58,529 nucleotides of DNA, taken from positions 1 through 58,529 of the forward strand of contig CALEHQ010000016.1 in NCBI GenBank assembly GCA_937876315.1, read 5' to 3'. Of this stretch, positions 1 through 6,725 are shown in pieces. A program made the translations under genes and the position numbers. This DNA comes from an uncultured Actinomycetes bacterium. GTDB lineage: Bacteria > Actinomycetota > Acidimicrobiia > Acidimicrobiales > Acidimicrobilacustridaceae. Numbering within the stretch: position 1 is the stretch's first letter; each line of letters starts with the position of its first letter. The notes beneath the pieces were generated by a model. It was not told the DNA's origin. It made no database searches and saw only the letters and a program-made list of their open reading frames with translations.

Positions 1-25
1 GCAAAACGAAACACCCTGCAAAACG

Positions 26-55
26 AAACACGCCGCCCCGAAAGGCGGCGTGTTT
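26..55 (-). terminator. Intrinsic terminator of the cold shock gene
   Basis: A perfect 12-bp stem (26-37 with 44-55) closes a 6-nt loop. On the minus strand it is followed by a T-rich run (TTTCGTTTTG). It lies 17 bp past the stop of the cold shock gene. Confidence 0.85.
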
Positions 56-72
56 ACGAAACGAGTGTGGTC

Positions 73-273
73 TCAGACCGGACGAACGTCCTGTGCCTGA
101 TCGCCCTTCGGGCCACTGGTGACCTCGAATTCGACAGCTTGACCTTCTTCGAGTGAGCGGTAACCCGAGCCGCTGATCGCGCTGTAATGCACGAACACGT
201 CGGGGCCTCCCTCACGTGAGATGAAGCCGAAGCCCTTTTCTGCGTTGAACCACTTGACGGTACCGGCAGCCAT
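73..273 (-). CDS. Cold shock protein, CspA family
   Basis: A 66-residue single cold-shock domain that binds single-stranded nucleic acid and acts as an RNA chaperone in the cytoplasm. Both RNA-binding motifs are present: RNP1 (KGFGFI, residues 13-18) and RNP2 (DVFVHY, residues 25-30). The start MAAGTVKW is chosen because AAAGGGG lies at SD distance and it gives the standard family length. An upstream in-frame start at 309 would add 12 residues foreign to the family. The gene is monocistronic with its own terminator. The 150 bp upstream hold no gene and presumably the promoter and a 5' leader, usual for csp genes. Confidence 0.95.
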   Translation of the reverse strand: MAAGTVKWFNAEKGFGFISREGGPDVFVHYSAISGSGYRSLEEGQAVEFEVTSGPKGDQAQDVRPV

Positions 274-425
274 TCCGGAACCCCTTTCTGTCCTGCGGGG
301 TCGGAACACCTTCCCAGCACCTTCTTAACGAATCGGCACGCTACCGCTCTCTGCCGCTCCGTGTCGATGAAAAGTTCTATGGACGCGAAAAGTTCATCTC
401 GAGCCAGCAAGCGAACGAGGAGAAT

Positions 426-593
426 TCAGGCTTCGGGGTAGGCGAGGGCGAATTCTTCGGTGCCGGCATAGTTGACGTCGACCTCGTCTTCGACGCTCCA
501 GCCCAACACACCCGCCACGATCGACATGGTCATGAGAAACCCAACAGGGATTGCGATCAGGAGCACGAGAATAATGATGACGACGCCAGCCAT
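426..593 (-). CDS. Small single-pass membrane protein, function unknown
   Basis: A 55-residue protein. Residues 3-30 form one very hydrophobic helix containing a PVGFLMTMS segment. The helix is followed by GW and an acidic tail (VEDEVDVNYAGTEEFALAYPEA). The reading frame opens further upstream to 707, but that part lies inside ridA and is not protein-like, so the internal ATG at 593 is chosen. It starts 10 bp after the ridA stop and is probably co-transcribed with it. I recall similar short proteins with a GW plus acidic-tail pattern in acidimicrobial genomes, but know no function. Confidence 0.6.
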   Translation of the reverse strand: MAGVVIIILVLLIAIPVGFLMTMSIVAGVLGWSVEDEVDVNYAGTEEFALAYPEA

Positions 594-603
594 GGGAGAA
601 ACC

Positions 604-960
604 TTACTTCTCAGCGGGTGACCAGGCCCACGCTTCGATCTCGACCAGGGCCACACGAGGCAGCTCGGCCACTGCGAAGGCGCTGCGAGCCGGCCGGTGA
701 TCACCAAATGCCGCCATATAGGCCTGGTTCATGAGGTCGAAATCGCGCATATGGCGAAGGAAGACGGTGGTCTTCACGACGTCAGCAAGAGAGGCCCCTT
801 CGCTTTCAAGGAGGGCTGCCATGTTTGTCAGAGCCTGCGTGGTCTCATGTGTCACGCCGCCCACAATCATTTCTCCGTTGACCAATCCGAGTTGACCGGA
901 GATCACGAGAAAATCGCCGGCACGAACGATGGGGGTGTACGGACCAATAGGTGTGCTCAT
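604..960 (-). CDS. ridA: RidA family enamine/imine deaminase
   Basis: A 118-residue protein of the YjgF/YER057c/UK114 family. Such trimers hydrolyse reactive enamine/imine intermediates such as 2-aminoacrylate released by PLP enzymes. The conserved PARS arginine (Arg92, equivalent to the catalytic Arg105 of E. coli RidA) and the C-terminal VEIEAWA motif are present, and the length is normal. The start codon lies 4 nt after the stop of the Fe-S/molybdopterin fusion gene upstream, and the small membrane protein gene follows, so the three form an operon. Other RidA subfamilies lack deaminase activity; the retained arginine argues for an active enzyme. Confidence 0.93.
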   Translation of the reverse strand: MSTPIGPYTPIVRAGDFLVISGQLGLVNGEMIVGGVTHETTQALTNMAALLESEGASLADVVKTTVFLRHMRDFDLMNQAYMAAFGDHRPARSAFAVAELPRVALVEIEAWAWSPAEK

Positions 961-964
961 GAAC

Positions 965-2608
965 TCACTGTGTCACACGTTCGTCGCCGAGAACACTGCG
1001 GCCGGTCGGCCAATCAGTGGGCCAACCTTGAGCCGACCACACCGCTGCTGCTGCTGCTGCAAAGACTGCATCAGAGCCATTGACCGGCTCGCTGTCTTCC
1101 TCGTGCAATGTCACCTCAACATGCGGCATGTCAGCGGAACGAAGGACGCCAAAGGAACGAATCGTCAGATCGCTAATCGTTCCGTCCTCGGCAACCGAAA
1201 GACCCTCGCTTGTTACCCAACCAAGTGCCATATGAACCGCACCGATTGCATACGAGCGAAGAACGATCGCGTCGAGCAAGCGACCACACCGAAGATCAAC
1301 ACGAATACCACCATCGAGACCAATCGCAACTGTGGCAACTGCACCCTCTGCACTTGTCACTGATGCAACATGCGCTTCGCCATCGGTGGCTTGGGTACTC
1401 TTCTTTGCATCAAGCGCAGCAAGAAGAAGTTGAGCTTCGACAACGCCGGCTCCGCGAATATCGATCGAGGTTGGTGGTCCGACAACATCGACTTCCTCAA
1501 CAACCAACTGCGGGGCGACGCGCGCGATTGCTTCTGCAATCCCGTCGGTGCGAACAACTCGAATCACCCCCGAACCATCAGAGCGAATACCAGCTGCTAT
1601 CGGCGGACGCTTTGGTCCAGTACGCACAACATCTTCACGAGACAACACCACACGAACCGCTTGTCGATGTTCATACGCAAGTTCACGAGCAACTTGACCA
1701 ACCTCAGTCGTCAACTTGCCGCCGAATGCACCGCCGTTCGCGAGCGACGTAAACGGCTCGCCACCGGGCTCACACCACGACGCATCGGTTTCGAGATAGG
1801 CCGGCTCGACCCAACCAGTTCGGAGGGTCAGTTCCCAATCGCCTTCAGGAAGCTCAAGCGGTGGCTCCGGCGATGTCGTTCCGTGCCGGCCTTGCACCTT
1901 TCCCGCCAACGCTCGGGCTTCAGGCAACGAACCAGCGACAACCCATCCACCTTCACCATTGGGAATGGCAACGAGTGCATCAGACGGTGCAGTGTCTTCG
2001 GAGAACCCACCACGACCAAGCACAACCTCTGCCGAAACCTGCTGTGTTGATCGACCTTCGATAGTTGCCCGACGAGACGCATCATCGAAATTCCGGTTTT
2101 CACCTCGTGCATGTTCCATGGCAGACGAACCGCTCACGACCATTGACCATGCTTCGCGGATCGTTTGCCAGCCGGTACACCGACACAGATGCGCAGCCAG
2201 AGCTCGATCGACTGCATCGAGATCGTCGGCCGCAGTGTTTTTCGAACGCAAGCCTTCAAGCCGACACACGATGCCCGGCGTGCAGAAACCACACTGGCTT
2301 CCGCCGGTTGCTAACAGAGCATCCGACCAGCGCTCCCGATCTTCTTCGGCCAATCCATCAACGGTCGTAATCACGCGACCAGCGATACGGCGAACTGGGG
2401 TGACACATGCGACTCGCGGTGCACCGTCGACCAACACGGTGCAGCAACCGCACTGACCCTGTGGATTGCATCCAGCTTTTGGCGCCCGATTTCCGAGCCG
2501 ACCGCGCAACGCCGCCAACAACGACACACCGTTGTCGGGAACGCTCACCTGTTCGCCGTCGACGACGAATGTGATCTGCGCTGTTTCGACTGGAGAAGAA
2601 TCGGTCAT
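965..2608 (-). CDS. Xanthine dehydrogenase-type [2Fe-2S] domain fused to a shortened molybdopterin-like domain
   Basis: A 547-residue protein. Residues 10-85 are a plant-type [2Fe-2S] ferredoxin domain (Cys47, 53, 56, 68). Residues 95-160 are the second [2Fe-2S] domain of the CoxS/XdhC type (CGFC at 106-109, CRC at 142-144). From about residue 195 the chain resembles the molybdopterin subunit: a GGAFGGK motif at 292-298 followed by VVLSREDV, an RGAGVVEA segment at 385-392, and a C-terminal region matching the last large-subunit domain. This part is about 350 residues instead of about 700 and lacks the GxGE active-site glutamate region (NGSDAV instead). The frame is intact, so it is not a recent pseudogene. 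Substrate and activity are unknown. Operon: ridA and a small membrane protein follow. Confidence 0.75.
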   Translation of the reverse strand: MTDSSPVETAQITFVVDGEQVSVPDNGVSLLAALRGRLGNRAPKAGCNPQGQCGCCTVLVDGAPRVACVTPVRRIAGRVITTVDGLAEEDRERWSDALLATGGSQCGFCTPGIVCRLEGLRSKNTAADDLDAVDRALAAHLCRCTGWQTIREAWSMVVSGSSAMEHARGENRNFDDASRRATIEGRSTQQVSAEVVLGRGGFSEDTAPSDALVAIPNGEGGWVVAGSLPEARALAGKVQGRHGTTSPEPPLELPEGDWELTLRTGWVEPAYLETDASWCEPGGEPFTSLANGGAFGGKLTTEVGQVARELAYEHRQAVRVVLSREDVVRTGPKRPPIAAGIRSDGSGVIRVVRTDGIAEAIARVAPQLVVEEVDVVGPPTSIDIRGAGVVEAQLLLAALDAKKSTQATDGEAHVASVTSAEGAVATVAIGLDGGIRVDLRCGRLLDAIVLRSYAIGAVHMALGWVTSEGLSVAEDGTISDLTIRSFGVLRSADMPHVEVTLHEEDSEPVNGSDAVFAAAAAAVWSAQGWPTDWPTGRSVLGDERVTQ

Positions 2609-2649
2609 GCCACCACGGTCAGGTAGAGAAAGAGGAGGGCGCTACGCGA

Positions 2650-2675
2650 CGACGACCGCCCGAAGGCGGTCGTCG
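2650..2675 (-). terminator. Hairpin after the ErpA-type gene
   Basis: A perfect 11-bp GC-rich stem (2650-2660 with 2665-2675) has a CGAA loop and lies 20 bp past the erpA stop. The T-run is poor, although CTCTTTCTC follows about 20 nt later. It is probably a terminator separating erpA from the fusion gene. Confidence 0.55.
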
Positions 2676-2695
2676 ATCCGAAAGTGAAAGAAAGA

Positions 2696-3016
2696 TCAGC
2701 TGAACGAGTTACCGCAACCGCAGGTCTTCTGCGCGTTGGGGTTGTCGATCGCGAAGCCCGCACCCTGAAGGCCATCCTTGTAATCAAGGGTGGCGCCGGT
2801 GAGGAGCTGAGCGCTTGAAGGATCGACCACGACCGGAACACCGAACTCGGTGTTCACGACGTCTTCTGAATCCTTTTCGGAATCAAAGAACATTTCGTAG
2901 GAGAAGCCACTGCAGCCGCCGGGGCGCACTGCAACGCGGAGCATGAGATCTCCCTGGCCCTCTTGGGCGATGAGTTCGGCGACCTTTGAAGATGCGGTTT
3001 CGGTGAGCGTGATCAC
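2696..3016 (-). CDS. erpA: Iron-sulfur cluster carrier, HesB/IscA (ErpA) family
   Basis: A 106-residue A-type Fe-S carrier that receives clusters from the Suf machinery and passes them to apo-proteins. The three cluster cysteines are present (Cys35 in GGCSG, Cys99 and Cys101 in TCGCG), as is the FxIDNPNA segment. The GTG start at 3016 is chosen because GGAGGA sits 6 nt upstream. The longer frame (to 3049) begins with residues unlike the family. It diverges from the mrp ATPase gene, another Fe-S assembly factor, which suggests a shared Fe-S theme. The erpA versus iscA assignment rests on sequence type only. Confidence 0.9.
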   Translation of the reverse strand: MITLTETASSKVAELIAQEGQGDLMLRVAVRPGGCSGFSYEMFFDSEKDSEDVVNTEFGVPVVVDPSSAQLLTGATLDYKDGLQGAGFAIDNPNAQKTCGCGNSFS

Positions 3017-3111
3017 TGTTGTCCTCCGTGATTCAGCGGTGTATCGCAAAAGGGTAGCGGAATCACCGCCAAGATCACACGTCTGGGCGGGGTGAACCCC
3101 CTGCTCGCCGG

Positions 3112-3117
3112 TAGATT
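3112..3117 (+). promoter_or_regulatory. -10 hexamer of mrp (leaderless)
   Basis: TAGATT ends 6 nt before the ATG at 3124. No Shine-Dalgarno is present, so transcription probably begins at or next to the start codon. Confidence 0.6.
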
Positions 3118-3123
3118 TCTCCC

Positions 3124-4296
3124 ATGGAAGCCCTTCCCACTAGCGATGAGATCCTCGCTGCCCTCCGAGGCGTCGTCGATCCCGAGCTCGGGGCCGACAT
3201 CGTGGAACTGGGAATGGCCCGCTCCGCAACCGTTTCCGAAGCCGGCGCTGCGGTCGTCGTGGTGGCTCTGACCACCGCTGGCTGCCCGCTGAAGGCTCAA
3301 CTGAAACGAGAGATCCTCACCCGCATTGAGGGTCTCCCCGGCGTGACCTCGGCCTCGATCGACTGGGTCGAGATGGATGCCGAGCAGAAGGCCGCAGCCA
3401 TGGACGTCGCTCGCAAGCACGCCCAATCCACTGCCGGCCCTAACCGAGTGCCACCGGGTGCCCGAGTGCTCGCTGTTGCTTCAGGTAAGGGCGGCGTCGG
3501 AAAGTCGTCAGTTACTGCCAACCTCGCGGCAGCCCTGGCCAATCGTGGATTCGCTGTTGGTGTTATCGACGCCGACATTTGGGGTTTCTCGATTCCGCGC
3601 ATGCTCGGCATCGAAGGACGGCTTGAGGCGACCACCGGCCCGAACGAAGAACGCACGATCATCCCGAAGTCGATTCCCATCGGCACTGGCCGACTCGATG
3701 TCGTGTCGATGGGGTTACTCGTCGACGATGAAACCGATGCACTCATGTGGCGCGGACTCATTTTGAATCGCGCCGTGCAGCACTTCCTCGAAGACGTCTC
3801 TTGGGCGAATGATCTCGATTACATCGTCATTGACCTTCCACCTGGCACCGGCGATGTGCAAATGGGACTCGCGCGCATGCTTCCGCAGGCAGAAATGATT
3901 GTGGTCACCACACCGGCGGTTGGCGCGCAACGTGTCGCAACTCGTGCAGTCACCATGGCTCGAAAGAGTCACCTCCATGTTCTCGGCGTCATCGAAAACA
4001 TGAGCGCATTCACCTGCGAACACGGTCATACGCACGCCGTGTTCGGCGAAGGCGGCGGTGCAACGCTTGCTGCCGATGAAGGTTTGCCATTGCTGGGGTG
4101 CATTCCACTTGAACCAGCTGTTTCTCACGGCGGCGACACCGGCGCCCCAATCGTGCTCAGCGAAGGCGAAGCTTCCTCCGCGCTTCGAGCGATTACCGAA
4201 CTCCTTGTGACCGAACTCGCACCGCCAATTTCGATGAGCGGTTGTTCCGCCCGAATGCTTGACGCGGCTTTAGCTGCGCTTGACGCAACTGACTAA
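3124..4296 (+). CDS. mrp: Mrp/NBP35-family Fe-S carrier ATPase
   Basis: A 390-residue cytoplasmic ATPase of the Mrp/ApbC family that binds and transfers Fe-S clusters. Residues 7-90 form an N-terminal MIP18/DUF59 domain. The deviant P-loop GKGGVGKS is at residues 121-128, followed by DADIWGFS and the VIDLPPGTGD Walker B region. The CPxC motif of classical Mrp is reduced to a single cysteine followed by histidines (FTCEHGHTH), so cluster binding may use other ligands. The start is set by a leaderless-type promoter and family length. It is divergent from erpA. Confidence 0.92.
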   Translation: MEALPTSDEILAALRGVVDPELGADIVELGMARSATVSEAGAAVVVVALTTAGCPLKAQLKREILTRIEGLPGVTSASIDWVEMDAEQKAAAMDVARKHAQSTAGPNRVPPGARVLAVASGKGGVGKSSVTANLAAALANRGFAVGVIDADIWGFSIPRMLGIEGRLEATTGPNEERTIIPKSIPIGTGRLDVVSMGLLVDDETDALMWRGLILNRAVQHFLEDVSWANDLDYIVIDLPPGTGDVQMGLARMLPQAEMIVVTTPAVGAQRVATRAVTMARKSHLHVLGVIENMSAFTCEHGHTHAVFGEGGGATLAADEGLPLLGCIPLEPAVSHGGDTGAPIVLSEGEASSALRAITELLVTELAPPISMSGCSARMLDAALAALDATD

Positions 4297-4312
4297 TTCG
4301 CAGCACGAGAAC

Positions 4313-5158
4313 TCAGCGACCAGATGTGACCTGCGCGGTCACGTACACCGCTTCACCGTCGGTTGACCACAACGCAATGTTGAGAACACCAGCAACTGCT
4401 CGGTACGCGATCGTCAATGGCATAGCTGCAACCACAACTTCGTGATCAATCGCATCGCGAAATTCCACTTCGGCCCGCAATGAACCTGAGGGATCGAGAT
4501 CGATGAGTTCGCGCGCACGAACTCGTTCAAGAGTTTGTTCCACGACTTCCCATGACACCGCATTGTTGACGTGATTCAACACATCGAGATCGGTGACTCG
4601 AGGCCACCATGGCATCGTGTGCACATCGTCTGCGCCCGGAACCACTGGTTCGTGCACTTGGCGCGCGGTGACTTCCCGACCACCGGAAGGTTCGGTGTAG
4701 GTCGCAACGAACTCGGCGGGCAATGGCTTTGGCCGACCGGTTACGGGGTCGAGATGCACCCATAACGTCACTGCTTCTACCGAACCACCTGCCGCACCAA
4801 CCATCGAAACGCGACGCTCAGCCCAACGAGTACCCATTCCCGAACAGAACGTGGCCAGCGCAAGATCCTCGCTATTGCGCGGGGCCTGATGCTGTTCGAT
4901 CAATGTGCGGCGGACCACCCAGGCACGCGCCTCGAGACTCCCCAGATCATCAGAATCATCAGTGGCGACGTCCTGCAGATAGCGGGCCACGGCATCGAGA
5001 CGAAGGCGGCCGGTGGCGTCGACATCGCCCAAACGCACCCGGCGGTCGCGGCGGAAAACTCGGCCCAAACCCGGAATGGGCAACACCCGGCTTGCGCCGT
5101 TTTCGCGCTCGGCTCGCCGGGTCGAACCCTTTGCCGCCTCCGAATTCGCGTTTCCCAT
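4313..5158 (-). CDS. Acyl-ACP thioesterase-like double hotdog protein
   Basis: A 281-residue protein with two hotdog folds, as in FatA-type acyl-ACP thioesterases that release fatty acids from acyl carrier protein. The first hotdog spans roughly residues 30-165 (FRRDRRVRLGDVDATGRLR, WVVRRTLIE). The second begins at WWPRVTDLDVLNHVNNAVSW and carries the conserved Asn-His segment. The frame continues to 5446, but those extra 96 residues are low in complexity and unlike the family. The ATG at 5158 has TAGCGT 8 nt upstream, which fixes the start. Divergent from the whiB7 unit. Substrate chain length cannot be told. Confidence 0.8.
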   Translation of the reverse strand: MGNANSEAAKGSTRRAERENGASRVLPIPGLGRVFRRDRRVRLGDVDATGRLRLDAVARYLQDVATDDSDDLGSLEARAWVVRRTLIEQHQAPRNSEDLALATFCSGMGTRWAERRVSMVGAAGGSVEAVTLWVHLDPVTGRPKPLPAEFVATYTEPSGGREVTARQVHEPVVPGADDVHTMPWWPRVTDLDVLNHVNNAVSWEVVEQTLERVRARELIDLDPSGSLRAEVEFRDAIDHEVVVAAMPLTIAYRAVAGVLNIALWSTDGEAVYVTAQVTSGR

Positions 5159-5166
5159 GACTAGCG

Positions 5167-5172
5167 ACGCTA
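5167..5172 (-). promoter_or_regulatory. -10 hexamer of the thioesterase gene (leaderless)
   Basis: TAGCGT on the minus strand ends 8 nt before the ATG at 5158, with no Shine-Dalgarno between. Confidence 0.6.
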
Positions 5173-5213
5173 GCCCCCGATCCCTTGGCAGAAACGGGAA
5201 CAGACCAATCTCC

Positions 5214-5229
5214 AATAAATCAGTTGACG
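5214..5229 (+). promoter_or_regulatory. Candidate whiB7 promoter: AT-rich box plus -35
   Basis: An AT-rich box (AATAAAT, 5214-5220) lies 3 bp upstream of a TTGACG -35 element (5224-5229). This is the arrangement known for WhiB7-autoregulated promoters, where the WhiB7 AT-hook contacts the box next to -35. No good -10 is visible at the right spacing, so the call is tentative. Confidence 0.45.
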
Positions 5230-5260
5230 GGGCCACCACAGGCATGGTTCGGTGGAGTTC

Positions 5261-5425
5261 ATGTTCACGACCGCCTCCGCACCGCGCAATTCGGCCATTC
5301 CGGCCTCTGTCGCGCCTGTGGCATCGCGCGCCAACGTGACTATTTCCGCCACTTGGTATGCCACCGGGACCAACGCTTTTACGACCTTTGGTCATAAGCA
5401 CCCGTCCCGGCGATCTCTGAGCTGA
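5261..5425 (+). CDS. Candidate 54-codon leader ORF (uORF) of whiB7
   Basis: ATG at 5261 follows GGTGGAG closely (3-nt gap), and the frame runs 54 codons to TGA at 5423-5425. Third positions are strongly G/C, as in real genes here. The stop sits at the base of the first leader hairpin (5425-5442), and codons 48-51 contain CCCGGCG, which can pair with the terminator stem. The peptide has no recognised domain. It most likely acts by being translated, sensing ribosome function for control of whiB7. A 20-codon ORF in another frame (5358-5420) is an alternative. Confidence 0.45.
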   Translation: MFTTASAPRNSAIPASVAPVASRANVTISATWYATGTNAFTTFGHKHPSRRSLS

Positions 5426-5442
5426 CGCAGTAACGACTGCGT
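5425..5442 (+). promoter_or_regulatory. Leader hairpin 1 upstream of whiB7
   Basis: A perfect 7-bp stem (ACGCAGT 5425-5431 with ACTGCGT 5436-5442) and a 4-nt loop. It overlaps the uORF stop codon and lies 10 nt upstream of the terminator hairpin. Confidence 0.6.
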
Positions 5443-5452
5443 ACATGCACTG

Positions 5453-5478
5453 AGGCCGCCGGGTTCCCCCGGCGGCCT
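5453..5478 (+). terminator. Intrinsic terminator/attenuator in the whiB7 leader
   Basis: A perfect 11-bp GC-rich stem (5453-5463 with 5468-5478) with a TTCC loop is followed by a T-rich run (TTCTTC). No complete plus-strand gene other than the uORF lies upstream, so it most likely controls read-through into whiB7 at 5600. The segment 5406-5412 is identical to part of the right arm and can pair with 5457-5463, giving a possible antiterminator. Confidence 0.75.
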
Positions 5479-5599
5479 TTCTTCATGTGCGGCCACGCCC
5501 CCATCCACCAACTCCCATCCAACTGCACCTGTCCCTCAACCCCCACCACCCATTTTCAGCTCATCTGCACTCCGGTGCACCCGCGAAAGGAAAGAATCG

Positions 5600-5944
5600 A
5601 TGCTCGCCGAGACGCTCGACGACATCTCACCGGCCGTCAGGGCCGACGCCGCATGCAACGACCTCAACGCAACGTTGACCGGCGTCTATTTCTCTGAAGA
5701 GCTCCAAGACATCGCGATGGCCAAGTCGATCTGTTCGACCTGTCCGGTGATCGTCGAGTGTCTCGAAGGGGCCATTGAGCGCCACGAGCCATGGGGCGTG
5801 TGGGGTGGACAAATGTTCATCAACGGAAAGATCCTCGCCACCAAGCGTCGCCGCGGCCGCCCGCCGAAGCTCGCTCGAGTCGAGGATGAACTGCCCGACA
5901 TCCCCGTGCCGGTGCATCTTCAGTCCTGGTTGCGCTCCGCCTAG
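5600..5944 (+). CDS. whiB7: WhiB7-type Fe-S transcription factor
   Basis: A 114-residue WhiB-family regulator. WhiB7 binds the housekeeping sigma factor and activates intrinsic antibiotic-resistance genes after ribosome stress. Four [4Fe-4S] cysteines are present (Cys19, Cys45, Cys48, Cys54), followed by the EPWGVWGG turn (residues 63-70) and an AT-hook (RRRGRPPK, residues 83-90). The stretch after GVWGG closely resembles mycobacterial WhiB7. A tail of about 24 residues after the AT-hook is longer than in mycobacteria. GAAAGGAAAG precedes the ATG. The 5' leader is long and contains a uORF and terminator, which fits known whiB7 control. Confidence 0.92.
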   Translation: MLAETLDDISPAVRADAACNDLNATLTGVYFSEELQDIAMAKSICSTCPVIVECLEGAIERHEPWGVWGGQMFINGKILATKRRRGRPPKLARVEDELPDIPVPVHLQSWLRSA

Positions 5945-5964
5945 CAACCACCTGCCCGCAGCCG

Positions 5965-5996
5965 GGTGGGATCGCCGCCTCCGAGCCGATCCCACC
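5965..5996 (+). terminator. Hairpin downstream of whiB7
   Basis: A perfect 10-bp inverted repeat (5965-5974 with 5987-5996) with a 12-nt loop begins 20 bp after the whiB7 stop. No U-tract follows, so termination is uncertain. The rest of 5945-6109 shows nothing else clear. Confidence 0.4.
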
Positions 5997-6109
5997 TGCA
6001 GCCTCGGACAGTCGGACCTGTCACCGAAACGGCCCCTAGCCGAGAGGTGATTGGGAGTGGTGCGGGGCTCCAAGTACGGTCGGAACTGCCTCTCGCAGTC
6101 CGATCTCAT

Positions 6110-6724
6110 ATGGAACCCGCACCGCTTCCTCCCCAACCCCGTTCGGCCATGCGCCGTTATCTCCCGCTCACTGTGGCGGGACTGGTTGTCGTGGGTTTCG
6201 CAATTGCACTCATCATCTCGATCTCGGGTGGATCATCGAAGACTCCCTCCGACGTGACCAAACTCGATCCCAACGCACAACTGCCCCCCGAGTTGGCCAA
6301 CACAAACGATGTCACTGGCACCAGGTTGCCGACTATCTCTTACGTGGAGTTCGATGGTTCGACCAAAGATCTCGCTCCGAACGACAAACCACTGCTCATC
6401 AATGTGTGGTCGTCGACCTGCGTACCTTGCGTGACAGAGATGCCAGCGCTCGAAAAAGTGTGGCAAGCCAACCGCAGTGACTTTGATGTTCTTGGTCTTG
6501 ATTATCTGGAACCTCCCGAACTCGGACAAGCGATGGCCGATCGCACAGGTGTTACTTATCCGCTTGGACGCGATGTCAACGGGTCGATTCTGCGCTCACT
6601 CGGTGGAATCGGACTTCCCTACACCGTCCTCGTGGCGTCAAACGGAACCATTCTGGCCACACACTCCGGTGCGCTCACCGAAGCACAGTTCGCCGCACTC
6701 GTGAAGACCGCAACCGGTAACTGA
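6110..6724 (+). CDS. Membrane-anchored TlpA/ResA-like thiol-disulfide oxidoreductase
   Basis: A 204-residue protein with a short cytoplasmic N-terminus, one membrane helix at about residues 18-39 and an extracytoplasmic thioredoxin fold. The redox motif is WSSTCVPC (Cys104, Cys107), and the cis-proline region is GIGLPYTVLV. Such proteins reduce apocytochrome c or other exported thiols. The ATG at 6110 is chosen because the upstream extension (to 5966) reads through a hairpin and is not family-like. The ccdA-type gene starts 1 nt after its stop and would supply electrons across the membrane. This pairing fits cytochrome c maturation for the caa3-type oxidase further along. Confidence 0.85.
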   Translation: MEPAPLPPQPRSAMRRYLPLTVAGLVVVGFAIALIISISGGSSKTPSDVTKLDPNAQLPPELANTNDVTGTRLPTISYVEFDGSTKDLAPNDKPLLINVWSSTCVPCVTEMPALEKVWQANRSDFDVLGLDYLEPPELGQAMADRTGVTYPLGRDVNGSILRSLGGIGLPYTVLVASNGTILATHSGALTEAQFAALVKTATGN

Positions 6725-6725
6725 T

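Noticed and set aside
1043-1061. CTG trinucleotide run
   Set aside because: It simply encodes an alanine run near the C-terminus of the fusion protein; no sign of a separate repeat element.
1210-2456. Several long plus-strand ORFs inside the Fe-S/molybdopterin fusion gene
   Set aside because: They are frame shadows: Arg/His/Ser-rich, without domains, opposite a gene with clear motifs.
5170-5373. A 67-codon minus-strand ORF in the whiB7 leader region
   Set aside because: It starts with TTG, its second half (CLWWPRQLIYWRLVCSRFCQG) is not protein-like, and it overlaps the better-supported plus-strand uORF.
5159-5446. N-terminal extension of the thioesterase frame
   Set aside because: Low-complexity Arg/Gly-rich translation, overlaps the whiB7 leader, and a leaderless-type promoter sits right before the ATG at 5158.
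5966-6109. N-terminal extension of the TlpA-like protein
   Set aside because: It begins inside the hairpin after whiB7 and precedes a normal signal-anchor start at 6110.
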